DNA from: Phytobacter massiliensis JC163
GTDB taxonomy: Bacteria > Pseudomonadota > Gammaproteobacteria > Enterobacterales > Enterobacteriaceae
Reading direction: 5' to 3'
DNA: 64,000 bases
Assembly: GCF_000321045.1 (NCBI RefSeq)
Contig: NZ_HE578946.1
Coordinates: forward strand, 679,693 to 743,692
Shown here piece by piece: positions 18,091 to 27,372 of the stretch. The position numbers and the translations under genes were made by a program. Under the pieces are notes generated by a model. It worked only from the letters and a program-made list of their open reading frames with translations. It was not told the DNA's origin and did not search any database. Within the stretch, counting starts at the first letter, position 1; each line of letters starts with the position of its first letter.

Positions 18091-18189
18091 GAAAGCCTGC
18101 CGTTGCGGGTGCGCATGCACGCGACGTGCCAGCAAGTCCCTTTACCGATACGTTGGGCCTAAAGATTCAGATTTAATGGGCAGGCTTTC
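18091..18189. repeat. Inverted repeat of unknown function
   Basis: An 11-bp perfect inverted repeat (GAAAGCCTGCC and GGCAGGCTTTC) spans about 99 bases of GC-rich DNA in the gap between the recombinase gene and the island boundary. No gene is evident between the arms; it may be a remnant of a mobile element. Confidence 0.4.
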
Positions 18190-18215
18190 GGCGGCGAAAG
18201 ACAAATTGCAGGCAC

Positions 18216-18306
18216 AAAAAAGCCCGCAGGGCTTGTGCCATGCGGGCTCTTAGGACTTCATCGGATGACTCTGGTAATCACCGATGGAGAATTTTGGGCT
18301 GGCGTC
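18216..18306 (-). other. Terminator and degenerate ssrA-type attachment site
   Basis: Reading leftwards, GGCTGGCG-complementary bases at 18294-18304 match the end of tmRNA (CCAGC then CCA) with four bases missing, followed by an imperfect hairpin and a terminator (AGCCCGC / GCGGGCT, six T on the minus strand, 18216-18248). The same terminator type lies beside ssrA at 62351-62383. I read this as the old far end of an island inserted in the ssrA 3' end. The match is short. Confidence 0.45.
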
Positions 18307-18616
18307 TCTGTGCTTTTAATTATAATGCATTGATATTTAATGTTTTAATTTAAATAAGTTTGGTGGAGGGTTCCAAAAAGGAACCTTAAGGTATAACCAC
18401 AGCACGTTACATGGTCCTAGCACGCCAAGTGAATTCAAAATAACATGCCAGAGTGGCCATGTCTGTTATGAGCGAGGAGCGGAAGTTCGCACATAGTTGT
18501 AATGCTAACGTTGTCACGTTGGGATCCACGGGAAGGGAGTCAATTGGTCGACTATCGACTTATCCTCAATTTCACTTTTACAGTTTAATTGCACAATTTG
18601 CTCCTTAGATCCCGCG
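18307..18616. other. Gene-free stretch at the island edge
   Basis: No ORF with coding character is seen. It holds a small hairpin (GGTTCC, AAAAA, GGAACC at 18369-18385) and at about 18469-18493 part of a dispersed repeat that recurs at 22850-22874. Confidence 0.5.
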
Positions 18617-21514
18617 TCAAATTTCGATTTCTGGTGGTTCTTCACCGAATATTTCAATCCATTCTGACTGCCAAGTACTGCTCAGTGAAAACTTCCTGAA
18701 CTTAGGATGCAAATCCGTCCTAATCAACAACCATTTCTGTTTGATTAGAGAGTTAGAACGCAGCGCGCGTGAAACATTATTTGTATATTTTTTATTGTCA
18801 TCATTTACTATGTGATCGTTAATTGTTTCTGTAATCTCTATACCAATGCTGGTTTCAAAACCAAGATAGGAACGTATCACTAGGGCGACAAAGATGAGAG
18901 GGATATACTCACTTCCGCAGGACATGACATTTTCAAGAGATAATGGCTTGAATGAAGGTGGAATGTCTATCTCTTCACCGGATATACTGTTTTTTTCAAT
19001 TCCATCACCGAAATCGAAGGATAAATTACCGTGATCACATTTCTCACGGTTAGCGGTAAACTCGTCGTTGTTACCTATGTTACGACTGAACGATGCCACC
19101 AGTCGGTTTATACTTTTTTCGGTTAAGAGTACGTCTGTTTGAGTTCTCAATAATGATAAAGTCATTTTTTCTCTTAAATACTCTGATGACAAATATTTTG
19201 ATATTATAATTGGCATCTGACTTTCTTCGACTAGATCAATGATTTCATGATTGGTGTTAATACTCTTATCATTATAAATCGCATTAATCAGTCTGGTGAG
19301 TTCTTGCTTTGCTTCGTTATAGGGATTTTTTTCATGGAAAGGCAAATAAAGAGATGTTAAAGACAGATAAATTGATGTATGACAGATATCGAGTATCAAA
19401 CAAGTGCCTAAAGGCGATATACGAAATGTATGGGCTGAGCTAACGGTGTACTCTGTGTTGAAGTCACTGTCAGAGGGTAGTTCAATACATTCAATAATCC
19501 TTTCTTTAACCGAACTCTCAATTGCTTTGCTAATCCAGTCTTTTTTATACCCGTAAAGTGATGCAAACCGGATTATCCTTTCAAGGCTAATTCCTTTTGC
19601 AATTTCGCCGGGGGAAACAGCATCATTCAGAAAATATAATATTCTTAACTTCAGGAAGTAACTCTGGTTTACGTTTTGATAGGGCAGGTAAACATTCGGT
19701 ATATATGCTTTTTCCGTGTGATCGGGATGGTAAGTGAGCGTGGAGATAACATCCTTTTTACGCCATGCTGATTCGTTTCCCAATTGGTAGTGAACGTGTT
19801 TAATCAATTGATAAAAGTTTCTGATATTATGCCAAGACACGGAAGATAATATTTCTAGAATTGGCATGCTCTCATTTGATAATTGAAGATTTTTCCTCAG
19901 CACATCAGCATAGAAATTCATTTTATCTAAGAAATCTTGAAGCTGATATTTTTTCCTCCAGTCTCTAATCCTAAAATCTTCGTTCAGACATTCTTTAATA
20001 TACTTTATCCTGGTCGAAATTAGTTTGTTAAAGTCCGGTGATTTGAGATGAATGATCTTGTCTTCTGGCCTAACGTCCAGAAAGCCTTTATCTTTATTCT
20101 TAAAGAAGGTGAACTCCCTGAGTGTGATTATGACTGTTGCACCCGATGCTTGGGTTATTAAATGAGATAAGGCATAAATTTCCTCTTGAAAAGACTCAGA
20201 AGCACGGTCGACATTATCAATCACAATAATAACGGATTTATTTTCCTTGACACGCTTTTGGAATATTTTTAATACTAGATTCTGCCGGTTGGCGCTTTCC
20301 CTCTCCAGTAGTTCAGCTTCTTTGACCATAAGCATTTCTGAATTTTTGGAAAATATATCTTTGTAGGGGCCGTTTTTTAACACTTTAATTTCATGCGCAA
20401 ACGTGATGCGTAGTTCATCTAATGTAAACTCGCTTTCATACTCGTTTTTTATCTTTTCATGTAGATAATTGAATACGATATTTTTCACATCAATGCTATG
20501 TTTTGATACGTCATTTATCAAATCTATGATGATTGGGGTTGCATATATGTTTTTTTGCTGTCTTGCTTCTACTAAACATTTAGTTACCAGAGTGGTCTTC
20601 CCACATCCAACGGCACCAGTAATGATGATAACTTTACCAGTATGATGCTCCAGGATGAATTCTTTACCTTCAGAAGGTGAGAGGTCTAACGCATCATTAG
20701 GAAGAAAACTGGGTTTAGAATCTTTTAACGCTCTTTTTATTTCCCCTTTAAACTGATCCAACTTTGAGTCACTGACAAAGCAGTGCTCTAGCATTTTTCG
20801 TTGATTGTTTTCTGTTATCTGGGAAAAAAAGTTTTCATAAAAATCATCAATCCATTGATTGTCTTTGTTGCTATCCCAAATGAAATCATGGACATGATCC
20901 TTTAGCATGTAACACACTTCTGACGGTACATGGTTCAGTTCTGAAAGATAGTTGTCTAGATTATTCTTTTCTGTACTATCCCTAGAGATGAGGTTATACA
21001 TGAGATCAAATGAAAACTCATCTCCAAAGATATTCCCAAAATAAACGCCTTTCATTGAATCAGTTGTTTTACCTGCTTTTGGCAGCATTGGGCAAACAAA
21101 CCACTCTGCACCATTTGTGATCAATGCATATTGAACCGCTTTTTCGACACAGTATCTTTGTGCCTGATCGATCACCTCAGAGATTTTTTTATTGAATGCT
21201 TTTTTAAGATAGGCGACAGAGTATTCGTTTAAGGTTAAGGTATTTTTGGGGAGTCCGAAGGTCACGCCGATTTTTTTTGCTTCAACCACAAGGCGAGGTG
21301 TTCTGTCTGTACTCAGTATATAATCGGCATACCCCGCTGTTCTGCAATACGCTTCCGGCGTAAATTCTTCTTTATTCCAACCCAGTATATTTAGGATCTC
21401 ATCTATCACCAGTAAGCGGCTTTCAGCTTCATTCGCTTCAAAAAGAGTATCTTTTCGAGCAATATACCGTTCCTGAACTTCCTTGAATTTTTCGAAAGCC
21501 TTTTCTCTGCTCAT
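18617..21514 (-). CDS. Nuclease-NTPase fusion, HsdR_N domain plus STAND-like P-loop NTPase
   Basis: Starting at MSREKAFEKF, which has a strong ribosome site (GGAG, 6 bases), the protein has 965 residues. Residues about 30-150 resemble the type I restriction HsdR N-terminal nuclease: GYADYIL (Asp64), VVEAKK (Glu78, Lys80) and ALITNGAEWFV. A P-loop NTPase follows, with Walker A GAVGCGKTTL near 300, Walker B IIVIDNVDRA near 430 and an Arg sensor in ITLREFTFF. The C-terminal 480 residues are helical and unrecognised. Nuclease plus STAND-type NTPase is the plan of Avs-like antiviral sensors, so a defence role is likely. An alternative start lies 20 codons upstream. Confidence 0.72.
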   Translation of the reverse strand: MSREKAFEKFKEVQERYIARKDTLFEANEAESRLLVIDEILNILGWNKEEFTPEAYCRTAGYADYILSTDRTPRLVVEAKKIGVTFGLPKNTLTLNEYSVAYLKKAFNKKISEVIDQAQRYCVEKAVQYALITNGAEWFVCPMLPKAGKTTDSMKGVYFGNIFGDEFSFDLMYNLISRDSTEKNNLDNYLSELNHVPSEVCYMLKDHVHDFIWDSNKDNQWIDDFYENFFSQITENNQRKMLEHCFVSDSKLDQFKGEIKRALKDSKPSFLPNDALDLSPSEGKEFILEHHTGKVIIITGAVGCGKTTLVTKCLVEARQQKNIYATPIIIDLINDVSKHSIDVKNIVFNYLHEKIKNEYESEFTLDELRITFAHEIKVLKNGPYKDIFSKNSEMLMVKEAELLERESANRQNLVLKIFQKRVKENKSVIIVIDNVDRASESFQEEIYALSHLITQASGATVIITLREFTFFKNKDKGFLDVRPEDKIIHLKSPDFNKLISTRIKYIKECLNEDFRIRDWRKKYQLQDFLDKMNFYADVLRKNLQLSNESMPILEILSSVSWHNIRNFYQLIKHVHYQLGNESAWRKKDVISTLTYHPDHTEKAYIPNVYLPYQNVNQSYFLKLRILYFLNDAVSPGEIAKGISLERIIRFASLYGYKKDWISKAIESSVKERIIECIELPSDSDFNTEYTVSSAHTFRISPLGTCLILDICHTSIYLSLTSLYLPFHEKNPYNEAKQELTRLINAIYNDKSINTNHEIIDLVEESQMPIIISKYLSSEYLREKMTLSLLRTQTDVLLTEKSINRLVASFSRNIGNNDEFTANREKCDHGNLSFDFGDGIEKNSISGEEIDIPPSFKPLSLENVMSCGSEYIPLIFVALVIRSYLGFETSIGIEITETINDHIVNDDNKKYTNNVSRALRSNSLIKQKWLLIRTDLHPKFRKFSLSSTWQSEWIEIFGEEPPEIEI

Positions 21515-21714
21515 ACTTAGCTCCAATAAGAGTATTGAAAATTTTACATCCGTGGCACTTGTCTCAATGCTCATGCTTTTCTGTTTGATTTATAGCCTGT
21601 TATCGCATCTTTCTGAGACAACTGAAATAGGGATGACATCATTTTTTATGAGTAATCCTGCTTTCATGGCAAATCACGGCTGACATACTTCCCTGTGGTT
21701 AGTACAGACCATTT

Positions 21715-21780
21715 TAGAAACTTCCGCTACTGGCACGGAGCGGACCGCCAGAAGCATTGCGAGGTCTGCTATGAGGGATA
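21715..21780. repeat. Dispersed intergenic repeat, copy 1
   Basis: The stretch starting ACTTCCGCTACTGGCAC and ending GGTCTGCTATGAGG resembles another at 22802-22875 (TTCCGCTATTGGCACGAA ... GTGAGCGAGAAGCGGAAGT). Both have an internal partial palindrome (gaccg... cggaag). They flank the Mrr-like gene. Confidence 0.45.
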
Positions 21781-21842
21781 TGCGACATTACTAACAGCAT
21801 TCTGTGTGAAACAAATGAGAGCAGTCACCGCTTCCCAAACCG

Positions 21843-22721
21843 CTATTTCAGCGTGCCGAACTGTTTGTTCTTCAGTGCATATAGTCGGTCGAACTCAGCA
21901 TAGGGCTCTCCCGTTTCTGCGGCGTGCCTGGTTTTAGCGTCCAGAAGGTCGGGCAAAGGAATCCCATGACTCAGTGAGTGATAAAGATCATAACCACTGA
22001 CACAGATAACACGCTTCCCTTTACCAAAAGCCGTCAGACCTTCAGGCGTAAACCCCATCCAGCTGATAAAAACGCCGCGTGTCCAGGTTGCCTTGGTACT
22101 GAGCTTTCCCTCAAATACATGGAGATCGGCAGCCGACGTTCTTTTCTGGTGCCACTTTGCCTCCATCAGGTAAAATTCATCATTCAGTCGGAAACTTCCG
22201 TCAATCTGTTCGCCTGTATTTCGGAAAGACGAACGGGGAGCAAGCATAAAGATACTGAACAGTTCAGCAAGCCAGGCTTCAAACCGAAAACCACGTGGAT
22301 GTGGCGGCAGAGATTTCATCTCGTTCATTTCAGCGATAAGTGAAGGCCAGTCAACACCATGCCATGCTTGGACAGGCTTTACGCCTTTGGCTTCATCCGT
22401 GTCAGCGTTTTCTAATCGGGAAATCAGTGCAAGATAGTCATTACGGCTTTGTTCAGCCTGTTCAGGCATGGATTCTGTTTTATACTGCCAGAGAGCGCCA
22501 AGAACCCGCAAAGCGGTCTCACGATCAGCCTGTTTCAGCAAGCATCTAACTCGTTTGGCTTTTGACGTCCCCTCTTCCTGATAACATTCATCATCAATAT
22601 CAATGTTCAGTTCTTCATCAAAAAAAGCAGACAAAGTGCGGTTAGAGAAATCCAGTATCCAGCCAGGATCGCTCTCAAACACGAGATTAAACAGCCTCAA
22701 ATCCTGCATTTTCAGTTTCAC
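21843..22721 (-). CDS. Mrr-like restriction endonuclease
   Basis: The 292-residue protein has a helical N-terminal half of unknown fold and a C-terminal PD-(D/E)xK nuclease domain: QIDGSF (Asp174), then FYLMEAKW (Glu187 and Lys189), then LHVFEGKLSTKATWTRGVFIS, the usual Mrr_cat layout. Such enzymes cut modified or foreign DNA. It stands alone on the minus strand, 268 bases upstream of the longer NTPase frame, with repeats either side. No methyltransferase gene is nearby, which fits a modification-dependent or abortive nuclease. Confidence 0.72.
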   Translation of the reverse strand: MKLKMQDLRLFNLVFESDPGWILDFSNRTLSAFFDEELNIDIDDECYQEEGTSKAKRVRCLLKQADRETALRVLGALWQYKTESMPEQAEQSRNDYLALISRLENADTDEAKGVKPVQAWHGVDWPSLIAEMNEMKSLPPHPRGFRFEAWLAELFSIFMLAPRSSFRNTGEQIDGSFRLNDEFYLMEAKWHQKRTSAADLHVFEGKLSTKATWTRGVFISWMGFTPEGLTAFGKGKRVICVSGYDLYHSLSHGIPLPDLLDAKTRHAAETGEPYAEFDRLYALKNKQFGTLK

Positions 22722-22801
22722 ACCTACCTCCTTTTTTTCACAGTATAACGGGATGAAAGTGGAGGAGGAAATGAGTCAGCACCTGTACACAAGCATTAGT
22801 G

Positions 22802-22875
22802 TGTTCCGCTATTGGCACGAAACGGACATGTAACCTGACACGAAGGTCCGTTGTGAGCGAGAAGCGGAAGTTAAC
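22802..22875. repeat. Dispersed intergenic repeat, copy 2
   Basis: See the copy at 21715-21780. This copy has TTCCGCTATTGGCACGAA at one end and GAGCGAGAAGCGGAAGTTA at the other; the last part also occurs at 18471-18490 as GAGCGAGGAGCGGAAGTTC. Confidence 0.45.
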
Positions 22876-22921
22876 CATCTTCTTGCGAATACTCTTTAGC
22901 CGTGGCTATTCGTGTTGTTTT

Positions 22922-24883
22922 TTATTGTAATGGCTCATCGGTTAGTATGAAGGGGATATCAGCTCTGATTTTCGCAGTTAGTTCATGGTCCGGAAATCTA
23001 CTTACTGCTTCTTTCCAGACACGCCGTGCTTCCGGATAGTTACCCATATTGAAGAAGGCACCACCCAGATTAAACCATGCATGGTCGTTATCGACATTAA
23101 GAGACAAGCTATGAAGATAAGGCTCAATGCATTTCTCCAATTGCCCCATTAAATCATAAGTGCTCGCCAATCGGTACCATCCCTGATCGTCATTAGGGAA
23201 GGCTAACGTATAGATTTTCATCAAGTTTTTACTTTCTTCATATCTGTGTTGTTTATTCAACGCGATTGAAAGACATAACCCGTAATCGCCTTTCTGAAGA
23301 GAATAGGCTTTTTCAAAACATAATATAGCTTCATCTCCCAGTTCCTCATCCTCTGCCCAATGACCCAGCAGATCCCACAGTACACTTGCTGCATCTGACC
23401 CTATTTTATTTACGCAGGCCTCAAGATCATTTTTAAATTGGAGATAAGTTTTATGAACATTTATGTTGCGATTTCGCAGGTAGATTATAGCCAGCAGCAA
23501 TTCTCGTTGAACTAAAGGGTTTTCAGGAGAATGGCGCAAAGCCGATTCCCAAAAGGTAAGACTAAGCTTCGCATTCTCGATCGATTCACGGCCAAACTGC
23601 GAGACAATTTTTAAACACCATGGCCATATCCACTGTGCCTTATCTGCCTGGCTCAATAGGGTGTTAATTTCTCTAAACGCAGACCTGCCTTCACCCACAT
23701 TGAAGAGAGCCGATATACGCCATCCCTGAAGATCAATTAAATTTCCTTGCGTATCGCTGGAAAACACAATTGTATCCAGTTGTTCCAAAGCCTTTTCGAA
23801 CTGGCCAGTGTTGTGATAATAAAGACCCAGTGCATAATGGGCTTCAGCTAGATAAGGATTGTGTTTCAATGCCTGCAGGTAACACTCGACAGCCTGACTT
23901 TCATTTTCGAGAGCAGCATAGGTGCCCCCCATATTTTTGAAAATCATCGCCATGAGTTCATTGTCAGAGTTCTGCTTATTAAGCTCGCATGCTATTTTAT
24001 ATTCCTCTAGTGCTTTTTTGAAATCATTCAGGGCAGCAAATCCATTACCAATGGAGTAATGTAACCCCGCACGATCTGCACCATCAGCAAGCGAATAAGC
24101 CTTCATTCTCAGAATACCTAACTCAACGCGCTGACGGTCAAAAATTTTATTAGCACTTGCAAGATCAATCTCGGCCATATAGCAAAACATCATTACTGGA
24201 TGTTCTTCGCCTAATACTGTTTTGAATCGTTCATATGCAGCACTGATAACTTCAGTCTGATTACTATTGTAAAGGTTTATAAGTTGATGAACCGCAGAAG
24301 CAGTATCATCTGCGACTTCATAAACTGTTAGCAATTCCCTTACATGGTCTACCATGTCATTTTCATTCATTTTCCTATGAGCTACGCGTCGGTTGCGCGC
24401 GTCAAGTGCGCTAAGGCGAGCCAGTGAGGTAATCTTGATAAGGTGCTGAATGGTCAAATCTTCAGCGAAAATGACGGTAACGGATTTCTGAGACTGCCAG
24501 CTTGGGCCCATATTTTGATAGCGGGTTAGTACACTCTGAGCAGAGGTAACCTTCAGCGTGTTTGTCGGAATATGAAGACAGACATAAAGTGAACCCGGAC
24601 TCATCAGGAGATAATTCAGGTTTGAACGTTTAACTGAAATACTGACAGATCCATCTGTATTAAAACCTGCAGCAGTACCTTTTAGTTGCACCTGAAGTCG
24701 GACATTGGTCGCCATTCCATCATGCATTATTTCGAGCTGGTAATCAGTGCCGTAATCATTGTCATCTGAACTCTGTTTGAGAACCACACTTGACGAAGCG
24801 ATAAAAGCTTCGAACGCAGTCTTAGCCATTGTATCGTGAACATGATTCTGATCCCGCTTAGGCAAATCATCGAGGTAATTCAT
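22922..24883 (-). CDS. DUF4365-like nuclease-fold protein with TPR repeats
   Basis: The 653-residue protein begins with a DUF4365-like domain of the PD-(D/E)xK fold: DYGTDYQLEI (Asp47, Glu51) and VRLQVQLKGT (Gln66, Lys68) in the first 70 residues. From about residue 280 it is a run of tetratricopeptide repeats, for example ALKHNPYLAEAHYALGLYYH and HSLSLNVDNDHAWFNLGGAF. A small nuclease fused to TPRs is typical of prokaryotic defence and toxin-like systems. It starts with MNYLDDLPKRD about 200 bases upstream of the Mrr-like gene and shares its strand. Confidence 0.68.
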   Translation of the reverse strand: MNYLDDLPKRDQNHVHDTMAKTAFEAFIASSSVVLKQSSDDNDYGTDYQLEIMHDGMATNVRLQVQLKGTAAGFNTDGSVSISVKRSNLNYLLMSPGSLYVCLHIPTNTLKVTSAQSVLTRYQNMGPSWQSQKSVTVIFAEDLTIQHLIKITSLARLSALDARNRRVAHRKMNENDMVDHVRELLTVYEVADDTASAVHQLINLYNSNQTEVISAAYERFKTVLGEEHPVMMFCYMAEIDLASANKIFDRQRVELGILRMKAYSLADGADRAGLHYSIGNGFAALNDFKKALEEYKIACELNKQNSDNELMAMIFKNMGGTYAALENESQAVECYLQALKHNPYLAEAHYALGLYYHNTGQFEKALEQLDTIVFSSDTQGNLIDLQGWRISALFNVGEGRSAFREINTLLSQADKAQWIWPWCLKIVSQFGRESIENAKLSLTFWESALRHSPENPLVQRELLLAIIYLRNRNINVHKTYLQFKNDLEACVNKIGSDAASVLWDLLGHWAEDEELGDEAILCFEKAYSLQKGDYGLCLSIALNKQHRYEESKNLMKIYTLAFPNDDQGWYRLASTYDLMGQLEKCIEPYLHSLSLNVDNDHAWFNLGGAFFNMGNYPEARRVWKEAVSRFPDHELTAKIRADIPFILTDEPLQ

Positions 24884-25264
24884 GAATGGTTTCCAGTCTA
24901 TGTAAATGAAGACCTAAGTCATTTCCTACTGATTGTAAGTTATATTACACGTGATTATCTACCAAAAGCCCTGTACTGATGTCCAGCAAAGTACACTTTT
25001 AGCAAATCACATTTTCAGCAAAACAGAGCCAATTGGCTAACATTACATGATGTGATTAACGTCGGCTTCTGACACGAAGCAGCCTGTCAGATTAGACTTG
25101 GCTCTCTGCCGTAGCTGTGTTAGGTCAAATCTGAGCTAATACATGTAAACGGTATGACAGAAAAAAATGTACTTTCATCGCGAGATCATTTTGTTGCATT
25201 CTCGGAAAATTGCAAGTGTGGTAATATGAGTAAAGTTATTTATTTTCATATCTTAGCTGAGTAC
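24884..25264. other. Gene-free stretch
   Basis: No coding ORF is visible. The DNA is AT-rich, with a short repeat-like patch (CTTCTGACACGAAGCAG near 25066) similar in feel to the dispersed repeats but not a clear copy. Confidence 0.4.
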
Positions 25265-25588
25265 TTAAGAATCAGTGTCGTTTTTAGCAAGTAAATCATT
25301 CGCTTTACGCAATCTATTAGACGCAGATAAAAGTATGTATAGTTGCCATGCAAATATATAAGAGCCTAACATTGAACCAATGAAGTATAACGAATTTAAA
25401 ATCGGTCCAATATCATTTTCATTCGATAGTGTTAATAAAATATTTTCTAACTTGTCAGTTGCAGTGTAAATAAATAAAGTCATCATCATTATACAAACTA
25501 TGACACAAGCAAATCTGTTTCTTGCTTTCATAAAAGGTACGCGGTACTGAACTTTTATCTTGTCATCATTTTCTGCAAAATCGAACAT
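25265..25588 (-). CDS. Small two-helix membrane protein
   Basis: The 107-residue protein has two clear membrane segments (FACVIVCIMMMTLFIY and LYFIGSMLGSYIFAWQLYIL) between charged ends, starting MFDFAENDDKIK and ending in a helix rich in Asp and Lys. The ribosome site is weak. It lies downstream of the next gene on the same strand, with 40 bases between, so the pair may be one unit. Function unknown. Confidence 0.5.
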   Translation of the reverse strand: MFDFAENDDKIKVQYRVPFMKARNRFACVIVCIMMMTLFIYTATDKLENILLTLSNENDIGPILNSLYFIGSMLGSYIFAWQLYILLSASNRLRKANDLLAKNDTDS

Positions 25589-25628
25589 AACTAATAACTT
25601 TCGGCAGGGAGAGATGAGTTGAAGGATT

Positions 25629-25865
25629 TCAAATGAATTTTCCAGGTAAAGCAGTTTTTAAGTACTCCTGATGGAATTGGACGGCAGCGAAACAACACTG
25701 GAATATAGCTTTCAAGTACAAATGAAATAGTTTTTCTTTTTCAAGTTGCAGAGCGAGTTGTTCAATAATGTCAGATTCGTCCTTTCTTCCTCCCAGGATA
25801 GGTGTTATCAAAGAGTTTAAAATTCCGCCTACTACAGGTATTAAAGCAATAAATATTTCGAACAT
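25629..25865 (-). CDS. Small hypothetical protein with hydrophobic N terminus
   Basis: The 78-residue product has one hydrophobic N-terminal segment (FIALIPVVGGILNSLITPIL), then an acidic and a helical stretch (ALQLEKEKLFHLYLKAIFQ). A strong AAGGAG site sits 5 bases before the ATG. It precedes the two-helix membrane protein. Neither has a known family; a membrane-active pair is possible but not shown. Confidence 0.5.
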   Translation of the reverse strand: MFEIFIALIPVVGGILNSLITPILGGRKDESDIIEQLALQLEKEKLFHLYLKAIFQCCFAAVQFHQEYLKTALPGKFI

Positions 25866-26049
25866 AGAAACTCCTTACCATAAGGTGAGAATAAAAATAG
25901 CAAAATGGTCTGTTGATGTTAATGTTTACTAATTCACAATGCATAAACTATGTGTTGTTGAATGTTATCATTCTTGATTATGCATACATTTTTAATGCTT
26001 ATGGTTTATCCTGTAGAGTCAGGAATGATGAGTTATATCCTGTGATTAT

Positions 26050-27042
26050 TCACAGTCGCCCACCGCTTTTGATTTTTGATGACTGATTTTTAATGGCCTT
26101 TAGACGTTTGGATATTTGCTTCTGCTCGTAACTGGTTATGTATTTTAATATATTATGATAATTTTTATCATCAGAAATTTTGGTTAGATCTATGAGGAAC
26201 TCATTTCTTATCATCCACTTTACAATTAGCGTATCGATATCTTTGTAAAGAGGGGCGCCGTTATACTTATAAAAATTAACATCTTGAATGTCACTGATGC
26301 AATAAAGAGTACTTAAAATATCTCTGTAATTGCTAATACAACTGTTAATGACGAAACGGTCTTTATTGAGCTCTATTTTGAATCCATGCTCAGAGAGTTC
26401 ATGCAAAAATAATACTGAATTGATGTTACAAAAATCGACATGCAACGTTCTTCTTTCAAATTTATCAATATGGAAGAGAATGATCTTGTGTAGTTCATCA
26501 TCATATTCCTCTTCAATAAATCCTTTTCCTTCATGATTAATAAGGTTGACATTGCATCCGGCATCTATTGCTATGGATAAAACTTCTGGGGAGAGAGGGA
26601 GGAATAGAATATTTCTTCCTCTGCTATCGACGTGATTTATGTCACAACCTGCATTGATTAATTCTGTCAGCCCTTCAGGATCCCTGTAATGTTCAAAAAT
26701 GCAGGTATAGCCTTTAGCATCTGTATGCGAGGTGTCTAAACCCAGTTCAATCAGCTTCCTTAGTATTTCGGGATTTTTTTGATGAAAGAGCGCATTTTGT
26801 CCCTGCTTGTTGATATGGTGTATATTGACTTCATTGCTAACCAGAAAATCCAGTGCTTCTAGTGTTCTACAGCCAAAAATAGCATTGTTGCCGCTACTAT
26901 CAGCAGTATTAATATCATAGCCAGCTTTTAAAGCGTACTTTAGGTTATCAGGCGACTCTGCATTGAAGAATAATTGTGATATGACGAAGTCGAGAGCCCT
27001 TTCGGTTAATCCCTTTTCTGATAAGTACTTTAATAGGTCCAT
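26050..27042 (-). CDS. Ankyrin repeat protein, NALF-type (copy 1)
   Basis: From MDLLKYLSEKGLTERAL (ribosome site AGGGGTG) the product has 330 residues. About residues 35-175 hold five ankyrin-like repeats, mostly of 30 residues, with the signature G-x-NALF in place of the usual TPLHxA: SGNNAIFG, QGQNALFH, RGRNILFL. A helical region of about 150 residues follows and includes VKWMIRNEF, with a basic tail ending GGRL. Two homologues are at 34841 and 55035. There is no signal peptide or known catalytic domain. The function is likely protein binding; the target is unknown. Confidence 0.75.
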   Translation of the reverse strand: MDLLKYLSEKGLTERALDFVISQLFFNAESPDNLKYALKAGYDINTADSSGNNAIFGCRTLEALDFLVSNEVNIHHINKQGQNALFHQKNPEILRKLIELGLDTSHTDAKGYTCIFEHYRDPEGLTELINAGCDINHVDSRGRNILFLPLSPEVLSIAIDAGCNVNLINHEGKGFIEEEYDDELHKIILFHIDKFERRTLHVDFCNINSVLFLHELSEHGFKIELNKDRFVINSCISNYRDILSTLYCISDIQDVNFYKYNGAPLYKDIDTLIVKWMIRNEFLIDLTKISDDKNYHNILKYITSYEQKQISKRLKAIKNQSSKIKSGGRL

Positions 27043-27372
27043 AAACACCCCTATGAAAAAATTTCTAAATTCATTAGATATCAGAAATTTTGAGGAATGC
27101 AACAGTGGGGGCAGGCGTTTCTGATGTAAGGAGTAAAATTTTAACAAACCACCCTTGGAAACATCAGAAACGCCAGCAGTCAGCTTATGCCAAAAGGATA
27201 TGGTCATGCAAGTGGAGCACTTCAGTGCTATGAGCAGTAGGCATGGTTAGACGGTTCGCGTCGAACGACCAGGGAAGTATTACAAAAATTGTGATCACGA
27301 AAAGCGGATGGCTTTCGCTCTCTGTGTAAGTCACCTATGATGGGCAGAAGTAGTCCTGAACATGGAGATCAC
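27043..27372. other. Gene-free stretch between divergent genes
   Basis: Upstream region of both the ankyrin gene (minus) and the DUF6387-like gene (plus). It probably contains promoters for both but no strong consensus is visible. No ORF with coding character. Confidence 0.35.

Noticed and set aside
21843..24883. Idea that the Mrr-like and TPR genes form one operon with the NTPase
   Set aside because: The gaps of about 200-270 bases hold repeats and likely promoters, so joint transcription is not supported by sequence.
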